DNA of 64,000 nt from Gracilimonas amylolytica (GTDB lineage: Bacteria > Bacteroidota > Rhodothermia > Balneolales > Balneolaceae). Both the position numbers and the translations under genes were made by a program. This document shows positions 8,406-17,166 of the stretch, piece after piece. The stretch is taken from the NCBI RefSeq assembly GCF_002911695.1, contig NZ_PQBS01000007.1, positions 107,666 through 171,665 on the forward strand, in the 5' to 3' direction. Below the pieces are notes generated by a model. The model did not search any database. It was not told the DNA's origin and saw nothing but the letters and a program-made list of their open reading frames with translations. Position 1 is the stretch's first letter, and each line of letters begins with the position of its first letter.

Positions 8406-9470
8406 TCATTTATTGATACCCGATAAATGTTCGATCATTCTGCCATCTTCCGTGCTTTTATATTCCTGCATAAGATCAGCTGTTAAGCAGGAATGGATCG
8501 GGAAAATTTGAATGGTTTCTCCCACACTGATCTCTTCAAATACATTTTGACTGCATTTAATGATACCATGCTCCTGAGAGATACTTTTGATGTAAGTTTC
8601 TTCTGACAGATGCTTCAGGCGCGGTTCACCAAAACTTTTGACACCATTGATCTCAATGAATTCTTTTGAGAAATGTACGGCCCCACCATGAATTAGAACT
8701 TCATTCCGGCTTTTAAATTTCTCAATGACTGGACACTCCATATAAACAGCGATCTCGTTGGGTGAACAGGATCCAATTTGAACCTGCATCCAGTCATAAA
8801 ACACAAAGTTACCGGGACTCAGCTGATCGATCGGACCAAAATCTGATAAAACACTACAGGAGGGCGTATCGCCAAAACAGATCGGAAGATCAGGAAAGGT
8901 GCTTTTGATCACTTCAAGTTTCTTGATAGTAGGAGTGATCAGTTCCAGTATGTCATTTTCTGATCGTGCCTTATACGTATATCCGGCATGGCAGTAAAAA
9001 CCGGCAGGGTAAAAGTGCTCTGACTCTTCAATTGTTTCAAGTACGCTACGTATGGCTGGAAGATCATTGATCGGGATACCACTTCTGCCATAATCAGGAT
9101 CCAGTTCAATGTATAAACCCATTGAGTTCGACACTTTTTGATCAAGTAACCTAACGACCTCTTCAGATATCACTAACGTTTTAAGTGTGATTCTTGAAGA
9201 TAAATCATCGTAAACTGAATTCGCTAAGACATTGGCTGGGAATGCTATAGTGATATCTTTCCACCCGTGGTTTGCAAAATACTGTGCCATCTTTGGAGAT
9301 GAAACTGTGATTCCACGAATACCAAAATCCCTGAATATCTCACCGATCTCAGCCGATTGATGAGTTTTGAAATGAGGCCTGAATTCCATTTCATTTCGTC
9401 GGCATTTATCAGCCATTTTTTTGATGTTCTGGCTTACAATGTCAGTATCTATATAAAGCGTTGGAAACAT
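8406..9470 (-). CDS. PLP-dependent D-amino acid enzyme (DSD1 / D-threonine aldolase-like, alanine racemase fold)
   Basis: The N-terminal half is an alanine-racemase-type TIM barrel with the PLP lysine K35 in RPHFKTH, a signature of the D-threonine aldolase/D-serine dehydratase (DSD1) family. The C-terminal beta domain includes HGGAVHFSKEF and a late HSCLTAD motif whose His and Cys match the metal-binding pair of that family. Likely reactions are aldol cleavage or deamination of a D-beta-hydroxy amino acid. At 354 residues it is family length. The substrate is not predictable. Confidence 0.82.
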   Translation of the reverse strand: MFPTLYIDTDIVSQNIKKMADKCRRNEMEFRPHFKTHQSAEIGEIFRDFGIRGITVSSPKMAQYFANHGWKDITIAFPANVLANSVYDDLSSRITLKTLVISEEVVRLLDQKVSNSMGLYIELDPDYGRSGIPINDLPAIRSVLETIEESEHFYPAGFYCHAGYTYKARSENDILELITPTIKKLEVIKSTFPDLPICFGDTPSCSVLSDFGPIDQLSPGNFVFYDWMQVQIGSCSPNEIAVYMECPVIEKFKSRNEVLIHGGAVHFSKEFIEINGVKSFGEPRLKHLSEETYIKSISQEHGIIKCSQNVFEEISVGETIQIFPIHSCLTADLMQEYKSTEDGRMIEHLSGINK

Positions 9471-9498
9471 GATGATTTAATTGAGTGATCTTAATGTA

Positions 9499-10332
9499 TC
9501 AATTCTTTGCAGGATCGAGTCCGGCATTTGAATTCTCATTTTCCATTTCTGATCTCATTACAGAGTCCCAGGATCCGTAGATCGGGTTTGGCAGAATAAA
9601 CCATTTTCTCCCAAAATTGGCTGAGTACTCCCGAATTTTGTTATCACGCTCGGCCTGACTGATCTCCTTTGCAGGAAAGAAATCATTGAGATCATCACCA
9701 AATAACATAATGACCCGGTAACTATCCTCAACCATTTTCCTTCGGTTAACTTTGGAAGAGGTCCAGTTTGGCTGTTCTCCATTTGTTAGAATGTTATCCA
9801 TGCTTGTTGAAACCGGGAAACCAAGTTCTTTTAGATTCTTTCGTGTTGCTTCTTCAACTTCATAACTTCTGTTACTCAAATAAAAGATCGTCACACCTTG
9901 TTCGTTAGCATACTGAGCAAACTCAACAGCTCCGGGTACAGCTTCCGCATTAGCTTCCAAACACCAGGCATTCCAGTCGTCCGAGTTGTAAGATTTATTC
10001 TCAAGGATCATTCGCGCCTGAAAAGGAGAGTTATCCAAAACGGTTTCGTCTATATCCATAATAATAGCAGGAGGGAGCTTCCTGTAAACAGACTCATCTT
10101 TTTGATTGACTGATGCAGTCCAGAAAGAATCTTCTAAAGGTAGAGATAGCATTCTTTCAGCGGTTTCATAAGCCTGTACATTCAGGGCTTTATACTCTGC
10201 AGAATTCTGTACCCAAAGCGTGGCCTGAAGTGACGGATCTTCAGGCAGTGGGGCATCATTATCTGTTAAAGATTGGCTGGATCCACATGAAGTAATAAAG
10301 ATCAGGGCGAATAGATAAATGAATCGGTTCAT
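9499..10332 (-). CDS. 5'-nucleotidase, lipoprotein e(P4) family (class C acid phosphatase)
   Basis: The 277-residue protein has a lipoprotein signal with C16 (FITSCGSS) and a HAD-type phosphatase core: nucleophile D93 and acid D95 in MDIDETVLDNSPF, and FGDDLNDFF near 212 as the distal aspartate motif. In Haemophilus e(P4) releases nucleosides from NMN or nucleotides at the outer membrane, so a scavenging role is likely. It is transcribed toward the DSD1-like gene, 28 bp away, and is divergent from the RimB-like gene. Confidence 0.88.
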   Translation of the reverse strand: MNRFIYLFALIFITSCGSSQSLTDNDAPLPEDPSLQATLWVQNSAEYKALNVQAYETAERMLSLPLEDSFWTASVNQKDESVYRKLPPAIIMDIDETVLDNSPFQARMILENKSYNSDDWNAWCLEANAEAVPGAVEFAQYANEQGVTIFYLSNRSYEVEEATRKNLKELGFPVSTSMDNILTNGEQPNWTSSKVNRRKMVEDSYRVIMLFGDDLNDFFPAKEISQAERDNKIREYSANFGRKWFILPNPIYGSWDSVMRSEMENENSNAGLDPAKN

Positions 10333-10447
10333 AAAAATGGACGGGTTGTATTTAAATTTAGCCTTAAAGATATGAAATCATATTAAGAGCTAATTAATTT
10401 TTAAATAGAATGTTATTCCCCGTTTAAAACCTTTATTTTTGGTTGCT

Positions 10448-10888
10448 ATGGAAAACACATCCGAACAGAAAATTATTGGCCGTACAGAGTTGGTTGATCT
10501 TCCCGAATGGAATTTCATTGATCTTGAGGCAAAGATCGATACCGGTGCTTATACCTCAAGTATGCATTGTCATGATATTGAAGCGTATCGTGAAGAGGGT
10601 GAAGATTGGATCCGTTTTTATTTACTGGATCCTGATCATGTATCATATAATGAACAAGAGATCACTATGCCGGTTCACGATCAGCGTGAGGTGAAATCGT
10701 CCAATGGAGAAACAGAGCTCCGATATTTTATCAGGACGAAGATAAATTTTTTTGACCGCTCATATGATATAGAATTATCTCTCACCGACAGATCTGCCAT
10801 GAAGTACCCTTTGTTAATTGGGAGAAAATTTCTACAAAAAGGTCCATTTCTGGTAGATGTTACAAAAGAAAATCTCAGTAAAAAATAA
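10448..10888 (+). CDS. RimB-like retropepsin-fold protein (PF05618, putative ATP-dependent zinc protease)
   Basis: The 146-residue protein has the KIDTGAYTSSMHC motif (about 29-41), the D-T-G-A signature of retropepsin-like aspartic proteases, and later YPLLIGRKFL. The family was labelled ATP-dependent zinc protease, but the fold and motif indicate an aspartic protease. A TTG codon 9 bp upstream is in frame, but the ATG at 10448 gives the natural start. It is 21 bp upstream of rimK, the standard pairing for this family. Confidence 0.85.
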   Translation: MENTSEQKIIGRTELVDLPEWNFIDLEAKIDTGAYTSSMHCHDIEAYREEGEDWIRFYLLDPDHVSYNEQEITMPVHDQREVKSSNGETELRYFIRTKINFFDRSYDIELSLTDRSAMKYPLLIGRKFLQKGPFLVDVTKENLSKK

Positions 10889-10909
10889 TTCACCCCGGAG
10901 TCTTAGTAA

Positions 10910-11833
10910 ATGAATATTGGTATCCTATCGAGAAATGCATCTTTATACTCAACTCAGCGACTGATCGAAGCTGCAAGGGAGCACGGACATGAAGTAGAAG
11001 TCATCGATCATCTTAAGTGTGATATTGTTATAGAGCAGGACGATCCAAAGATCTATTTTAAAAGTAAGCGTATCGACTATCTGGATGCTATCATCCCCAG
11101 AATTGGAGCGTCTGTTACATTTTACGGGGCAGCTGTGGTCAGGCAATTTGAGATGATGGATGTATTCAGTGTGGTGCACTCACAGGCTTTGGTACGATCA
11201 AGGGATAAGCTTCGCAGCCTTCAGTTATTAGCCAGTTCCGGGGTTGGCCTTCCAAAAACAGTGTTCACCAATTATTCCAAGGAAGTTAAAAAGATCATTG
11301 AATCGGTAGGAGGAGCTCCGCTGATTGTAAAATTACTTGAGGGCACTCAGGGGCACGGTGTAGTATTAGGACCTACCAAAAAAGCCTCAGAATCAATTAT
11401 TGAGGCCTTTCATGCCATGAAAGCCAGGGTGATCGTTCAGGAGTTTATCTCTGAATCAAAAGGAGCTGATATCAGAGCCTTTGTGGTAGATGGCAAAGTG
11501 GTTGGTGCCATGAAAAGGCAGGGCAAAGAAGGGGAGTTCCGCTCAAATCTGCATCAGGGCGGAACCGGGGAATTGATAAAGCTCTCCAAAGCAGAGCGTG
11601 TTGCAGCTCTCAGAGCCGCATCGGCTATGGATCTACAAGTGGCCGGTGTGGATATGTTGCAATCAGAACGAGGTCCTTTGATTCTTGAAGTAAACTCGTC
11701 CCCCGGACTTGAGGGTATCGAAAAAACAACGAATAAAGATATTGCCGGTTTTATCATCAAATACATTGAGAAGGCGATAGAAGAGCGTAAGAAAAACCCG
11801 GCTCGTAAAAAGAAGGCAAAGAAACATGCCTAA
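10910..11833 (+). CDS. rimK: RimK-type alpha-L-glutamate ligase (ATP-grasp)
   Basis: RimK adds glutamate residues to the C-terminus of ribosomal protein S6 or makes poly-glutamate. The 307-residue product has the RimK N-terminal domain and an ATP-grasp fold: [11 protein letters not shown] (nucleotide loop, near 143-153), [18 protein letters not shown], and the metal-binding [13 protein letters not shown] near 262-274. The C-terminus is very basic ([14 protein letters not shown]). It overlaps the next gene by 8 bp and is preceded by the RimB-like gene, so the three form one unit. Confidence 0.92.
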   Translation: MNIGILSRNASLYSTQRLIEAAREHGHEVEVIDHLKCDIVIEQDDPKIYFKSKRIDYLDAIIPRIGASVTFYGAAVVRQFEMMDVFSVVHSQALVRSRDKLRSLQLLASSGVGLPKTVFTNYSKEVKKIIESVGGAPLIVKLLEGTQGHGVVLGPTKKASESIIEAFHAMKARVIVQEFISESKGADIRAFVVDGKVVGAMKRQGKEGEFRSNLHQGGTGELIKLSKAERVAALRAASAMDLQVAGVDMLQSERGPLILEVNSSPGLEGIEKTTNKDIAGFIIKYIEKAIEERKKNPARKKKAKKHA

Positions 11834-12770
11834 ACAGATCACGATCAATAAAGAGAAGATCAGCCCGGGTGAACAGAAAATCGTGAACCTGAACATTGCC
11901 CGGCTACCAACCTACACAAGTATCGATCTGCCGGTTCTGGTGTATCGGGCGCCCGTAGATGGCCCTGTGATGTTGCTGACAGGTGGCCTGCACGGAGATG
12001 AGATCAACGGAGTAGAGATCATCCGCCGTATGATCGAAAGAGACCTGGTGATTCCTGAAAAGGGTACCGTGATAGCTATCCCTATTGTAAACATTTATGG
12101 ATTTATCCAGAATTCCAGGGGATTGCCCGATGGAAAGGATATTAATCGAAGTTTTCCGGGTGCAAAAGGCGGGTCACTGGCAAAATTACTTGCTCATACC
12201 TTAATGACGGAGATCATTCCGGTCATAGACTGTGGCATAGATTTTCATACCGGAGGCGCTTCGCGATCTAATTACCCTCAGGTGAGGTGCTCCTTTAAAA
12301 TAGATAAGGCAACAGAATATGCCCGGGCTATGGGCTCTCCGGTTATGATGCACTCCGGTTTGATCTCTAAATCATTTCGGAATGCGGCTCATAAGAAAGG
12401 AAAAGAAATTTTGGTCTTTGAAGTGGGAGAATCACTTCGCTATGATGAATTCGGTATAGAGGAAGGCATTGACAGTGCCCGCCGTCTGATGAAATATCTC
12501 GGTATGGTGAAAAATGCTCCGGATGCAAATAAAACCATGATATATAATCAATCAACCTGGATCAGGACCAAAAATGCCGGTTTATTTATTTCAAAAACTG
12601 AACTTGGTGAAATTCAAAATAAGCGACAGGTCTTAGGTCAAATAAAGGATCCTTACGGAGAGCTTAACTCAAGAGTTTTGGCTCCGCAAGACGGAATGGT
12701 AATTGGCTTAAATAATTGCCCTGTAGTTAATAAGGGTGATGCTCTCATTCACTTTGCATATAACAAATAA
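11826..12770 (+). CDS. Succinylglutamate desuccinylase/aspartoacylase family hydrolase
   Basis: An M14-like zinc hydrolase of 314 residues. Zinc ligands H56 and E59 lie in [12 protein letters not shown] and the third is the histidine of GIDFHTGG near 140-147; the catalytic glutamate is probably in VFEVGES near 200. Family members deacylate N-acyl amino acids. Linkage to rimK by an 8-bp overlap is a recurring arrangement and suggests it trims or recycles a glutamate-containing product, but this is inference. Confidence 0.87.
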   Translation: MPKQITINKEKISPGEQKIVNLNIARLPTYTSIDLPVLVYRAPVDGPVMLLTGGLHGDEINGVEIIRRMIERDLVIPEKGTVIAIPIVNIYGFIQNSRGLPDGKDINRSFPGAKGGSLAKLLAHTLMTEIIPVIDCGIDFHTGGASRSNYPQVRCSFKIDKATEYARAMGSPVMMHSGLISKSFRNAAHKKGKEILVFEVGESLRYDEFGIEEGIDSARRLMKYLGMVKNAPDANKTMIYNQSTWIRTKNAGLFISKTELGEIQNKRQVLGQIKDPYGELNSRVLAPQDGMVIGLNNCPVVNKGDALIHFAYNK

Positions 12771-12781
12771 ATAGGAATACA

Positions 12782-13126
12782 TTGGATATCGACTTACTTT
12801 TTATAGCACTTAAAAAATCGGACTGGCGCGAGATCTCACAAAAAGAGACGATCTATTCTCCGGAATTCTTAGCCGAAGGAAGTCTAAAAACCTTTACCGG
12901 AGACCAGGCTCAAGATGTACTCAATAAAACCTATTCCGGTGAGGAAATACTTCTGATCGTCTTAGATCCGCTTAGAATACAAGCACCGATCAAACATGTG
13001 AAAGTTGATGGTCTTAAATATGTGGAAGTGATGGGTGAAGTGACAAAAGATGCACTTATTGATAAGATCACTTTGAAGCCGAATAAGGACGGATCCTACT
13101 CACTGGACGTTAAACACTTTGATTAG
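12782..13126 (+). CDS. DUF952-like protein
   Basis: A 114-residue protein that I relate to DUF952: it keeps a W(R)EIS..ETIYSPEFLAEGSLKTFTGDQ stretch where typical members read Y.p.s...eGFIHcS...Q. Two usual histidines are absent here (lysine and valine instead), so it is a divergent member. It starts with TTG, 11 bp after the AstE-like gene and 6 bp before the lipid kinase, so it is cotranscribed with them. Its function is unknown. Confidence 0.6.
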   Translation: MDIDLLFIALKKSDWREISQKETIYSPEFLAEGSLKTFTGDQAQDVLNKTYSGEEILLIVLDPLRIQAPIKHVKVDGLKYVEVMGEVTKDALIDKITLKPNKDGSYSLDVKHFD

Positions 13127-13132
13127 GATTAC

Positions 13133-14026
13133 TTGAGTCGTAAGGATTCATATTGCTTTATCATCAATTGTGCGTCAAATGCACATGCTTCTGAAATTAC
13201 CTTTAAAAAATATGAGTCTGTTATAAAGAGTGAATTTCCGGGTTCATACCTTTTATACATCCGTTCAGGTGATTCTATAAAAGACTTTGTTGAAGCTCAT
13301 TTAGACAAATACAGCCACTTTGTGGCTTGTGGGGGAGATGGAACGGTTAATAGTGTCGCTAACGCCTTAGTAGAAACTGAAACAATTCTTGGGGTATTGC
13401 CATTAGGTAGTGGTAATGATTTTGCTCAAAATATTGGGTTGTATTTAAATTTTGAACATGATCTTAAGATCCTTAAAAATAACAGGATCAAACAGATAGA
13501 TGCCATAAAGGTTAATGGGGAATACATGTTTAATACCTGTGGTTCAGGTTTGGATGGCCTTACTAACTTTTATGCTTCCAAAAGTTTGTTCCGGAGGGGC
13601 TTTCTAAAGTACTTTTTTGGCGGGTTAACCGCTTTATTGAAGGCCGGCCGATTTGACATCACCTATAACATTGATGGAAATGGAAGCAAGGTATACCAGA
13701 ATATCTGGATGGTGGCTGTTGCTAATGGTAAAACAGAAGGTGGCAGATATAAGATCTCACCGAATTCTGATAACAGTGACGGTATTGCCGATGTGATCAT
13801 CGTAAAAGGAGTTTCAAGACTTCACCTGATCCGGGAATTTATAAAGTTATCCTTCGGAAGGTCATTTGATCCAGAAATAGTTGAAATTCTGTCATTTCAG
13901 GATACTATGGAGCTCAGAAACTCGATAAAGCTTCATACACACCTGGACGGCGAACAAAAAGGTCAGTTAGATCAGTTTGAATTCAGAATGAATAAAGGGG
14001 CTATAAAAGTTGTAGTGGGTTCATAA
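13133..14026 (+). CDS. Diacylglycerol/lipid kinase family protein (YegS-like)
   Basis: A 297-residue DAGK-catalytic-domain protein. The GGDGTVNSVANAL motif near 68-80 and LPLGSGNDFAQNIGL near 89-103 are the nucleotide-binding and catalytic loops; a second-domain THLDGEQ motif near 262-268 is also typical. It phosphorylates a lipid, probably diacylglycerol or a related lipid, at the membrane. It begins with TTG. It is the last gene of the rimK cluster, with a 76-bp gap to the next gene. Confidence 0.9.
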   Translation: MSRKDSYCFIINCASNAHASEITFKKYESVIKSEFPGSYLLYIRSGDSIKDFVEAHLDKYSHFVACGGDGTVNSVANALVETETILGVLPLGSGNDFAQNIGLYLNFEHDLKILKNNRIKQIDAIKVNGEYMFNTCGSGLDGLTNFYASKSLFRRGFLKYFFGGLTALLKAGRFDITYNIDGNGSKVYQNIWMVAVANGKTEGGRYKISPNSDNSDGIADVIIVKGVSRLHLIREFIKLSFGRSFDPEIVEILSFQDTMELRNSIKLHTHLDGEQKGQLDQFEFRMNKGAIKVVVGS

Positions 14027-14105
14027 AATGGGTTTATCTGCTTCATAATATCTTCATTGACAGGTAGTATTATTATATAACTTCTAAAACAAACAGGAGG
14101 TTATG

Positions 14106-14795
14106 ATGCGAGGTCCGGTAAAAATAATAGATCGCAAAAATGATTTAAAAAGAGGCTATCTGATTCGCCTTGAGATAGGCTTTATATTAGCACTTCTTAT
14201 TATGATATCAGCCTTTAAGCTTGATCTGAATATTGAGCAAGAAAAGGAAGAATTAGTGATCGATCGACAGGAAGAAGTTTATGTTGAAGAGATCGTACAA
14301 ACAAAACAAGAGATCAAAGCTCCACCACCACCAAGACCCATGGTTCCCGTAGAGGTTCCGAATGATGAGATCATACAGGATGATTTCATTGACCTTGATG
14401 CTGAATTGGACTTGGATGAATCCTTTATGGAATTACCGCCACCACCGCCACAAATGGATGATGAGGTGGTTGAGGAAGAAGAGGAGATCTTTGTAGTCGT
14501 AGAGCAAATGCCTGAATTAATAGGTGGTTTAGCCGCCTTAAACAAGCATATAACCTATCCTGAAATGGCGAGAAGAGCGCAAATTGAAGGTCGTGTTATT
14601 GTTGAGTTTATCATAGATAAGGATGGTAAAGTACGTGACCCGAAAGTTATAAGAGGCATTGGCGGGGGTTGCGATGAAGAAGCCATCAAAGCGGTTCAAA
14701 AAGTAACATTCAAACCTGGAATGCAGCGGGGTAAACCGGTCTTAGTTCGTTACAGCATGCCGATCAATTTTACACTTCAGGATCAAAACAGTTAG
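14106..14795 (+). CDS. TonB-family energy transducer
   Basis: The protein has one N-terminal transmembrane helix (about 22-38), a periplasmic acidic and proline-rich stretch (PPPPRPM, PPPPPQ) and a C-terminal TonB domain (about 145-225) with YPEMARRAQIEGRVIVEFII. It transmits proton-motive force to outer-membrane receptors or acts in a related envelope function. An AGGAGG Shine-Dalgarno sequence lies 5 bases before the ATG at 14106 but only 2 bases before the ATG at 14103, so I prefer 14106. No exbB/exbD is nearby. Confidence 0.9.
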   Translation: MRGPVKIIDRKNDLKRGYLIRLEIGFILALLIMISAFKLDLNIEQEKEELVIDRQEEVYVEEIVQTKQEIKAPPPPRPMVPVEVPNDEIIQDDFIDLDAELDLDESFMELPPPPPQMDDEVVEEEEEIFVVVEQMPELIGGLAALNKHITYPEMARRAQIEGRVIVEFIIDKDGKVRDPKVIRGIGGGCDEEAIKAVQKVTFKPGMQRGKPVLVRYSMPINFTLQDQNS

Positions 14796-14830
14796 TCAGT
14801 GAGTTGATCTTGTCTGATAAAACAACGTTG

Positions 14831-14860
14831 AGCCCTGATCCAGTTATCAGGGCTTTTTTT
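14831..14860 (+). terminator. Rho-independent terminator after the TonB gene
   Basis: AGCCCTGAT and ATCAGGGCT form a perfect 9-bp stem with a 6-nt loop followed by seven Ts. The right arm and T-run cover the last codons and stop of the convergent response regulator gene, so the hairpin also lies at that gene's 3' end. Confidence 0.85.
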
Positions 14861-15215
14861 GTTCTACGGCCTTAATATTCGATTTTAGGTCATCAAAGCT
14901 CACAGGCTTGATAAGATACTCTTCAAAACCGGTGGCTTTGGCACGATCATAATTGACCGAATCAGAATTACCAGTAATATAGATCACCGGGTGTGATAAG
15001 TTATTCTCCCGGATCTTTTCCATTACCGTGATCCCATCAATATTATCTTCGAGCATAATATCCATTAAAATGAGATCCGGACTATGATCAATGATCTGAT
15101 CTATGGCTTCAGATCCTTTGGTGACTACAGATATGATCTCATGTCCAAGTCTCTCAATCATTTTAGATAACAGAAGAGATAAGACTTTATCATCTTCGAC
15201 AACAATTATCTTCAT
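14847..15215 (-). CDS. Single-domain response regulator (CheY-like receiver)
   Basis: A stand-alone receiver domain of 122 residues: acidic pocket D8/D9, phospho-acceptor D52 in LILMDIMLED, switch T81 and K103 in LIKPV. There is no output domain, so it must act through a partner protein. No histidine kinase is adjacent. The 3' end overlaps the terminator of the TonB gene. Confidence 0.93.
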   Translation of the reverse strand: MKIIVVEDDKVLSLLLSKMIERLGHEIISVVTKGSEAIDQIIDHSPDLILMDIMLEDNIDGITVMEKIRENNLSHPVIYITGNSDSVNYDRAKATGFEEYLIKPVSFDDLKSNIKAVEQKKP

Positions 15216-15414
15216 TGTAATACTTTTAGGTTAACCGACCGTCTAACTAATACTTATTTTTTCATTTGTGGTACGATAATAAGAAATATTTAGGCAACCT
15301 TATTATTTAAATGTATTAATGTTCTTATAATTTATATTATGTAAAGTAGTACTTATTCAACACATTCTCTATTTATCTATTCTTTCTTTCTCCACTCTAA
15401 TCTATCTCTCAGAT

Positions 15415-15867
15415 CTAATTTAGCTGAGCCAGTACATCTTGTACTTTATTTAGGTCAGGCATGTCACCGGCATTTTCCAACACTTCCTGATATTCCACGT
15501 CCCCTTTCTTGTTTACTACAAAAACAGCTCGTTTTGATACTCCCTTCATTCCAAAGAAATCTTCATAAAGTACATTGTAGTCTTCGCTGACATTCTTATT
15601 GAAGTCACTAAGTAGTGTGTAATTCAAATTATTGGCATCCTTAAATGCTTTCAAGCTAAAGGTACTGTCTACACTTATTGCCAGTACTTCAGCATCAAGA
15701 GCATCATATAATTTCATATTATCTCGTGTTGTGCATAATTCAGTAGTACAAACACTGCTGAATGCCAGAGGGAAAAATAATATGACTACATTTTTTCGAC
15801 CCTCAAATGAGCTTAAAGTTACTTCCTTATTGTCTGTATCTTTTAGAGTAAAATCTTTTGCTTTCAA
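15415..15867 (-). CDS. Peroxiredoxin (AhpC/TSA family, AhpE/Prx-like)
   Basis: A 150-residue thioredoxin-fold peroxidase with the peroxidatic cysteine C40 in FPLAFSSVCTTELC; the usual P...T..C motif here has Ser in the Thr position. A second cysteine at 45 could resolve the sulfenate locally. It reduces hydroperoxides. The start is TTG; no ATG is available upstream in frame. The 15 bp after the preceding membrane-protein gene suggests the three genes 17020-15415 form one minus-strand transcript. Confidence 0.88.
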   Translation of the reverse strand: MKAKDFTLKDTDNKEVTLSSFEGRKNVVILFFPLAFSSVCTTELCTTRDNMKLYDALDAEVLAISVDSTFSLKAFKDANNLNYTLLSDFNKNVSEDYNVLYEDFFGMKGVSKRAVFVVNKKGDVEYQEVLENAGDMPDLNKVQDVLAQLN

Positions 15868-15881
15868 TGTATATAAATAAT

Positions 15882-16490
15882 TTAAGTGGTTTTTCTTACT
15901 GAGTTAGATTTAATGAATCTGAATAAGACCAATAAAATTCCCGCAGCAAATAGTATTTCACTGATCCAGATCTTATCAGGCATATCTCTGTTGAAAATGA
16001 CCCAGTATGTAAGGAATGATATTGAGATCAGTGTTAGGCCGGCGATATAGTATCTCCTGCCAATTTCATTGACATTATTAACCGTTAGGACCAAAATAGA
16101 AACGATCAAGGCACCTCCCTGGTAAATACCGTTCACAAGGTCTTTGATAACCGTAAAATCAATTACAAGAGGAAAAAACAGGATACTAACGAATGGTAAG
16201 GCTGTCAGATATAACGGAAAGCGGGCAAAAACAGGCTTTGATTCACGGATCAAAACCAATAAGCCACTTATATAGAAAGTCACTGATACCAGTTTACTCC
16301 AATTCATGATAAGGTTGTTAAAACGAATACCTACCATGTGCCCAACATATCCTATCAAGAGAATCAGTGCAGATAGACCAAAATACAGGTCAACCAGTGA
16401 TCTCTTGTCCATATAAAGCCTAAGCAGGCTATAAAACGAAAATAACAATGAAACGGATACCACAAGATCAACCCACTGAAAAGGTTCCAT
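15882..16490 (-). CDS. Hypothetical polytopic membrane protein
   Basis: I do not recognise this 202-residue protein. It has about six hydrophobic segments (roughly 8-25, 36-53, 62-80, 92-108, 120-137, 150-165 and 175-190) with short charged loops and ends in a basic tail. Its start overlaps the stop of the upstream DinB-like gene, and the peroxiredoxin gene follows 15 bp later, so it is likely cotranscribed with both. Confidence 0.65.
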   Translation of the reverse strand: MEPFQWVDLVVSVSLLFSFYSLLRLYMDKRSLVDLYFGLSALILLIGYVGHMVGIRFNNLIMNWSKLVSVTFYISGLLVLIRESKPVFARFPLYLTALPFVSILFFPLVIDFTVIKDLVNGIYQGGALIVSILVLTVNNVNEIGRRYYIAGLTLISISFLTYWVIFNRDMPDKIWISEILFAAGILLVLFRFIKSNSVRKTT

Positions 16491-17020
16491 TAGGCGTTGG
16501 TTTTTGAATTATCAGATTCAGTTTCAGGGCTACTGGTTTCTCTTAAGTTCGTAACAAGTTCGGCTATCTTCTTTAGGGTCTTGCGCTCTTCCTGAACCAT
16601 ATTATTCGCAAATTCATATAAGGTCAGAGTTTGTCTTCCTTCTGATATCTCTCTCTCCCAATCAATTAGCTGAAGATTCTTAACGAGGTTCAGAAACGCT
16701 ACCCGGTGCTTGGAGATCTTATACAACAGCTTTTGAATATCCTTTATAAGCTCTTCGTCTCTTTCGTAACTCTCATCAGGCTTGGTATAAGAGTTAAGAT
16801 TGATCGGCCGATTGTTTCGGAATGTATCCTCTATAACTCTACGGTAATACTGTTGCTGTGCGTGATCAATAAAATGCAGGATCTCTGCAACTGATCTACC
16901 TCCTTTCGGAGCTTTGTCGTATGGAACGGTATCGATCACATACTTCAGGGCTTCAGCCTCATGTTCAAGATATGCTACATCATCAATTAAAGAATCAATT
17001 TGGCTTTGTTTTATCTCCAT
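16490..17020 (-). CDS. DinB-like four-helix protein
   Basis: A 176-residue, largely helical protein. The segment VPYDKAPKGGRSVAEILHFIDHAQQQYYRR near 28-57 resembles the DinB/YfiT pattern with a histidine in the helix after a Gly-Ser turn; family members are metal-binding four-helix bundles. The later metal histidines are not clear, so the assignment is tentative. The C-terminus is Ser/Glu-rich and probably disordered. It is the first gene of a minus-strand unit. Confidence 0.55.
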   Translation of the reverse strand: MEIKQSQIDSLIDDVAYLEHEAEALKYVIDTVPYDKAPKGGRSVAEILHFIDHAQQQYYRRVIEDTFRNNRPINLNSYTKPDESYERDEELIKDIQKLLYKISKHRVAFLNLVKNLQLIDWEREISEGRQTLTLYEFANNMVQEERKTLKKIAELVTNLRETSSPETESDNSKTNA

Positions 17021-17080
17021 TCGAAATGAAACCTCTGTATCCGCCTGTTTTCTTTAGTTATTAACTGTTATTTGTTGGCA

Positions 17081-17097
17081 TAACTGTAATACAGTTA
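17081..17097. promoter_or_regulatory. Perfect 17-bp palindrome, candidate operator
   Basis: TAACTGTAATACAGTTA is a perfect palindrome with 8-bp arms around one central base. It lies in the 146-bp gap between der and the start of the DinB-like gene, about 60 bp upstream of that gene. A CAAAGGTA at 17141-17148 reads TACCTTTG on the minus strand, matching the Bacteroidota -7 box TAnnTTTG, but a -33 TTTG is not evident. The regulator is unknown. Confidence 0.35.
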
Positions 17098-17166
17098 CAT
17101 TTTGACAAGTTGAGAAATTACTTCTTTGAACACATAGCTTCAAAGGTAAACATAAGTTCCTTGATA

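Noticed and set aside
14057..14082. TTGACA-like sigma-70 box before the TonB gene
   Set aside because: No properly spaced -10 box follows, and the group uses a different consensus.
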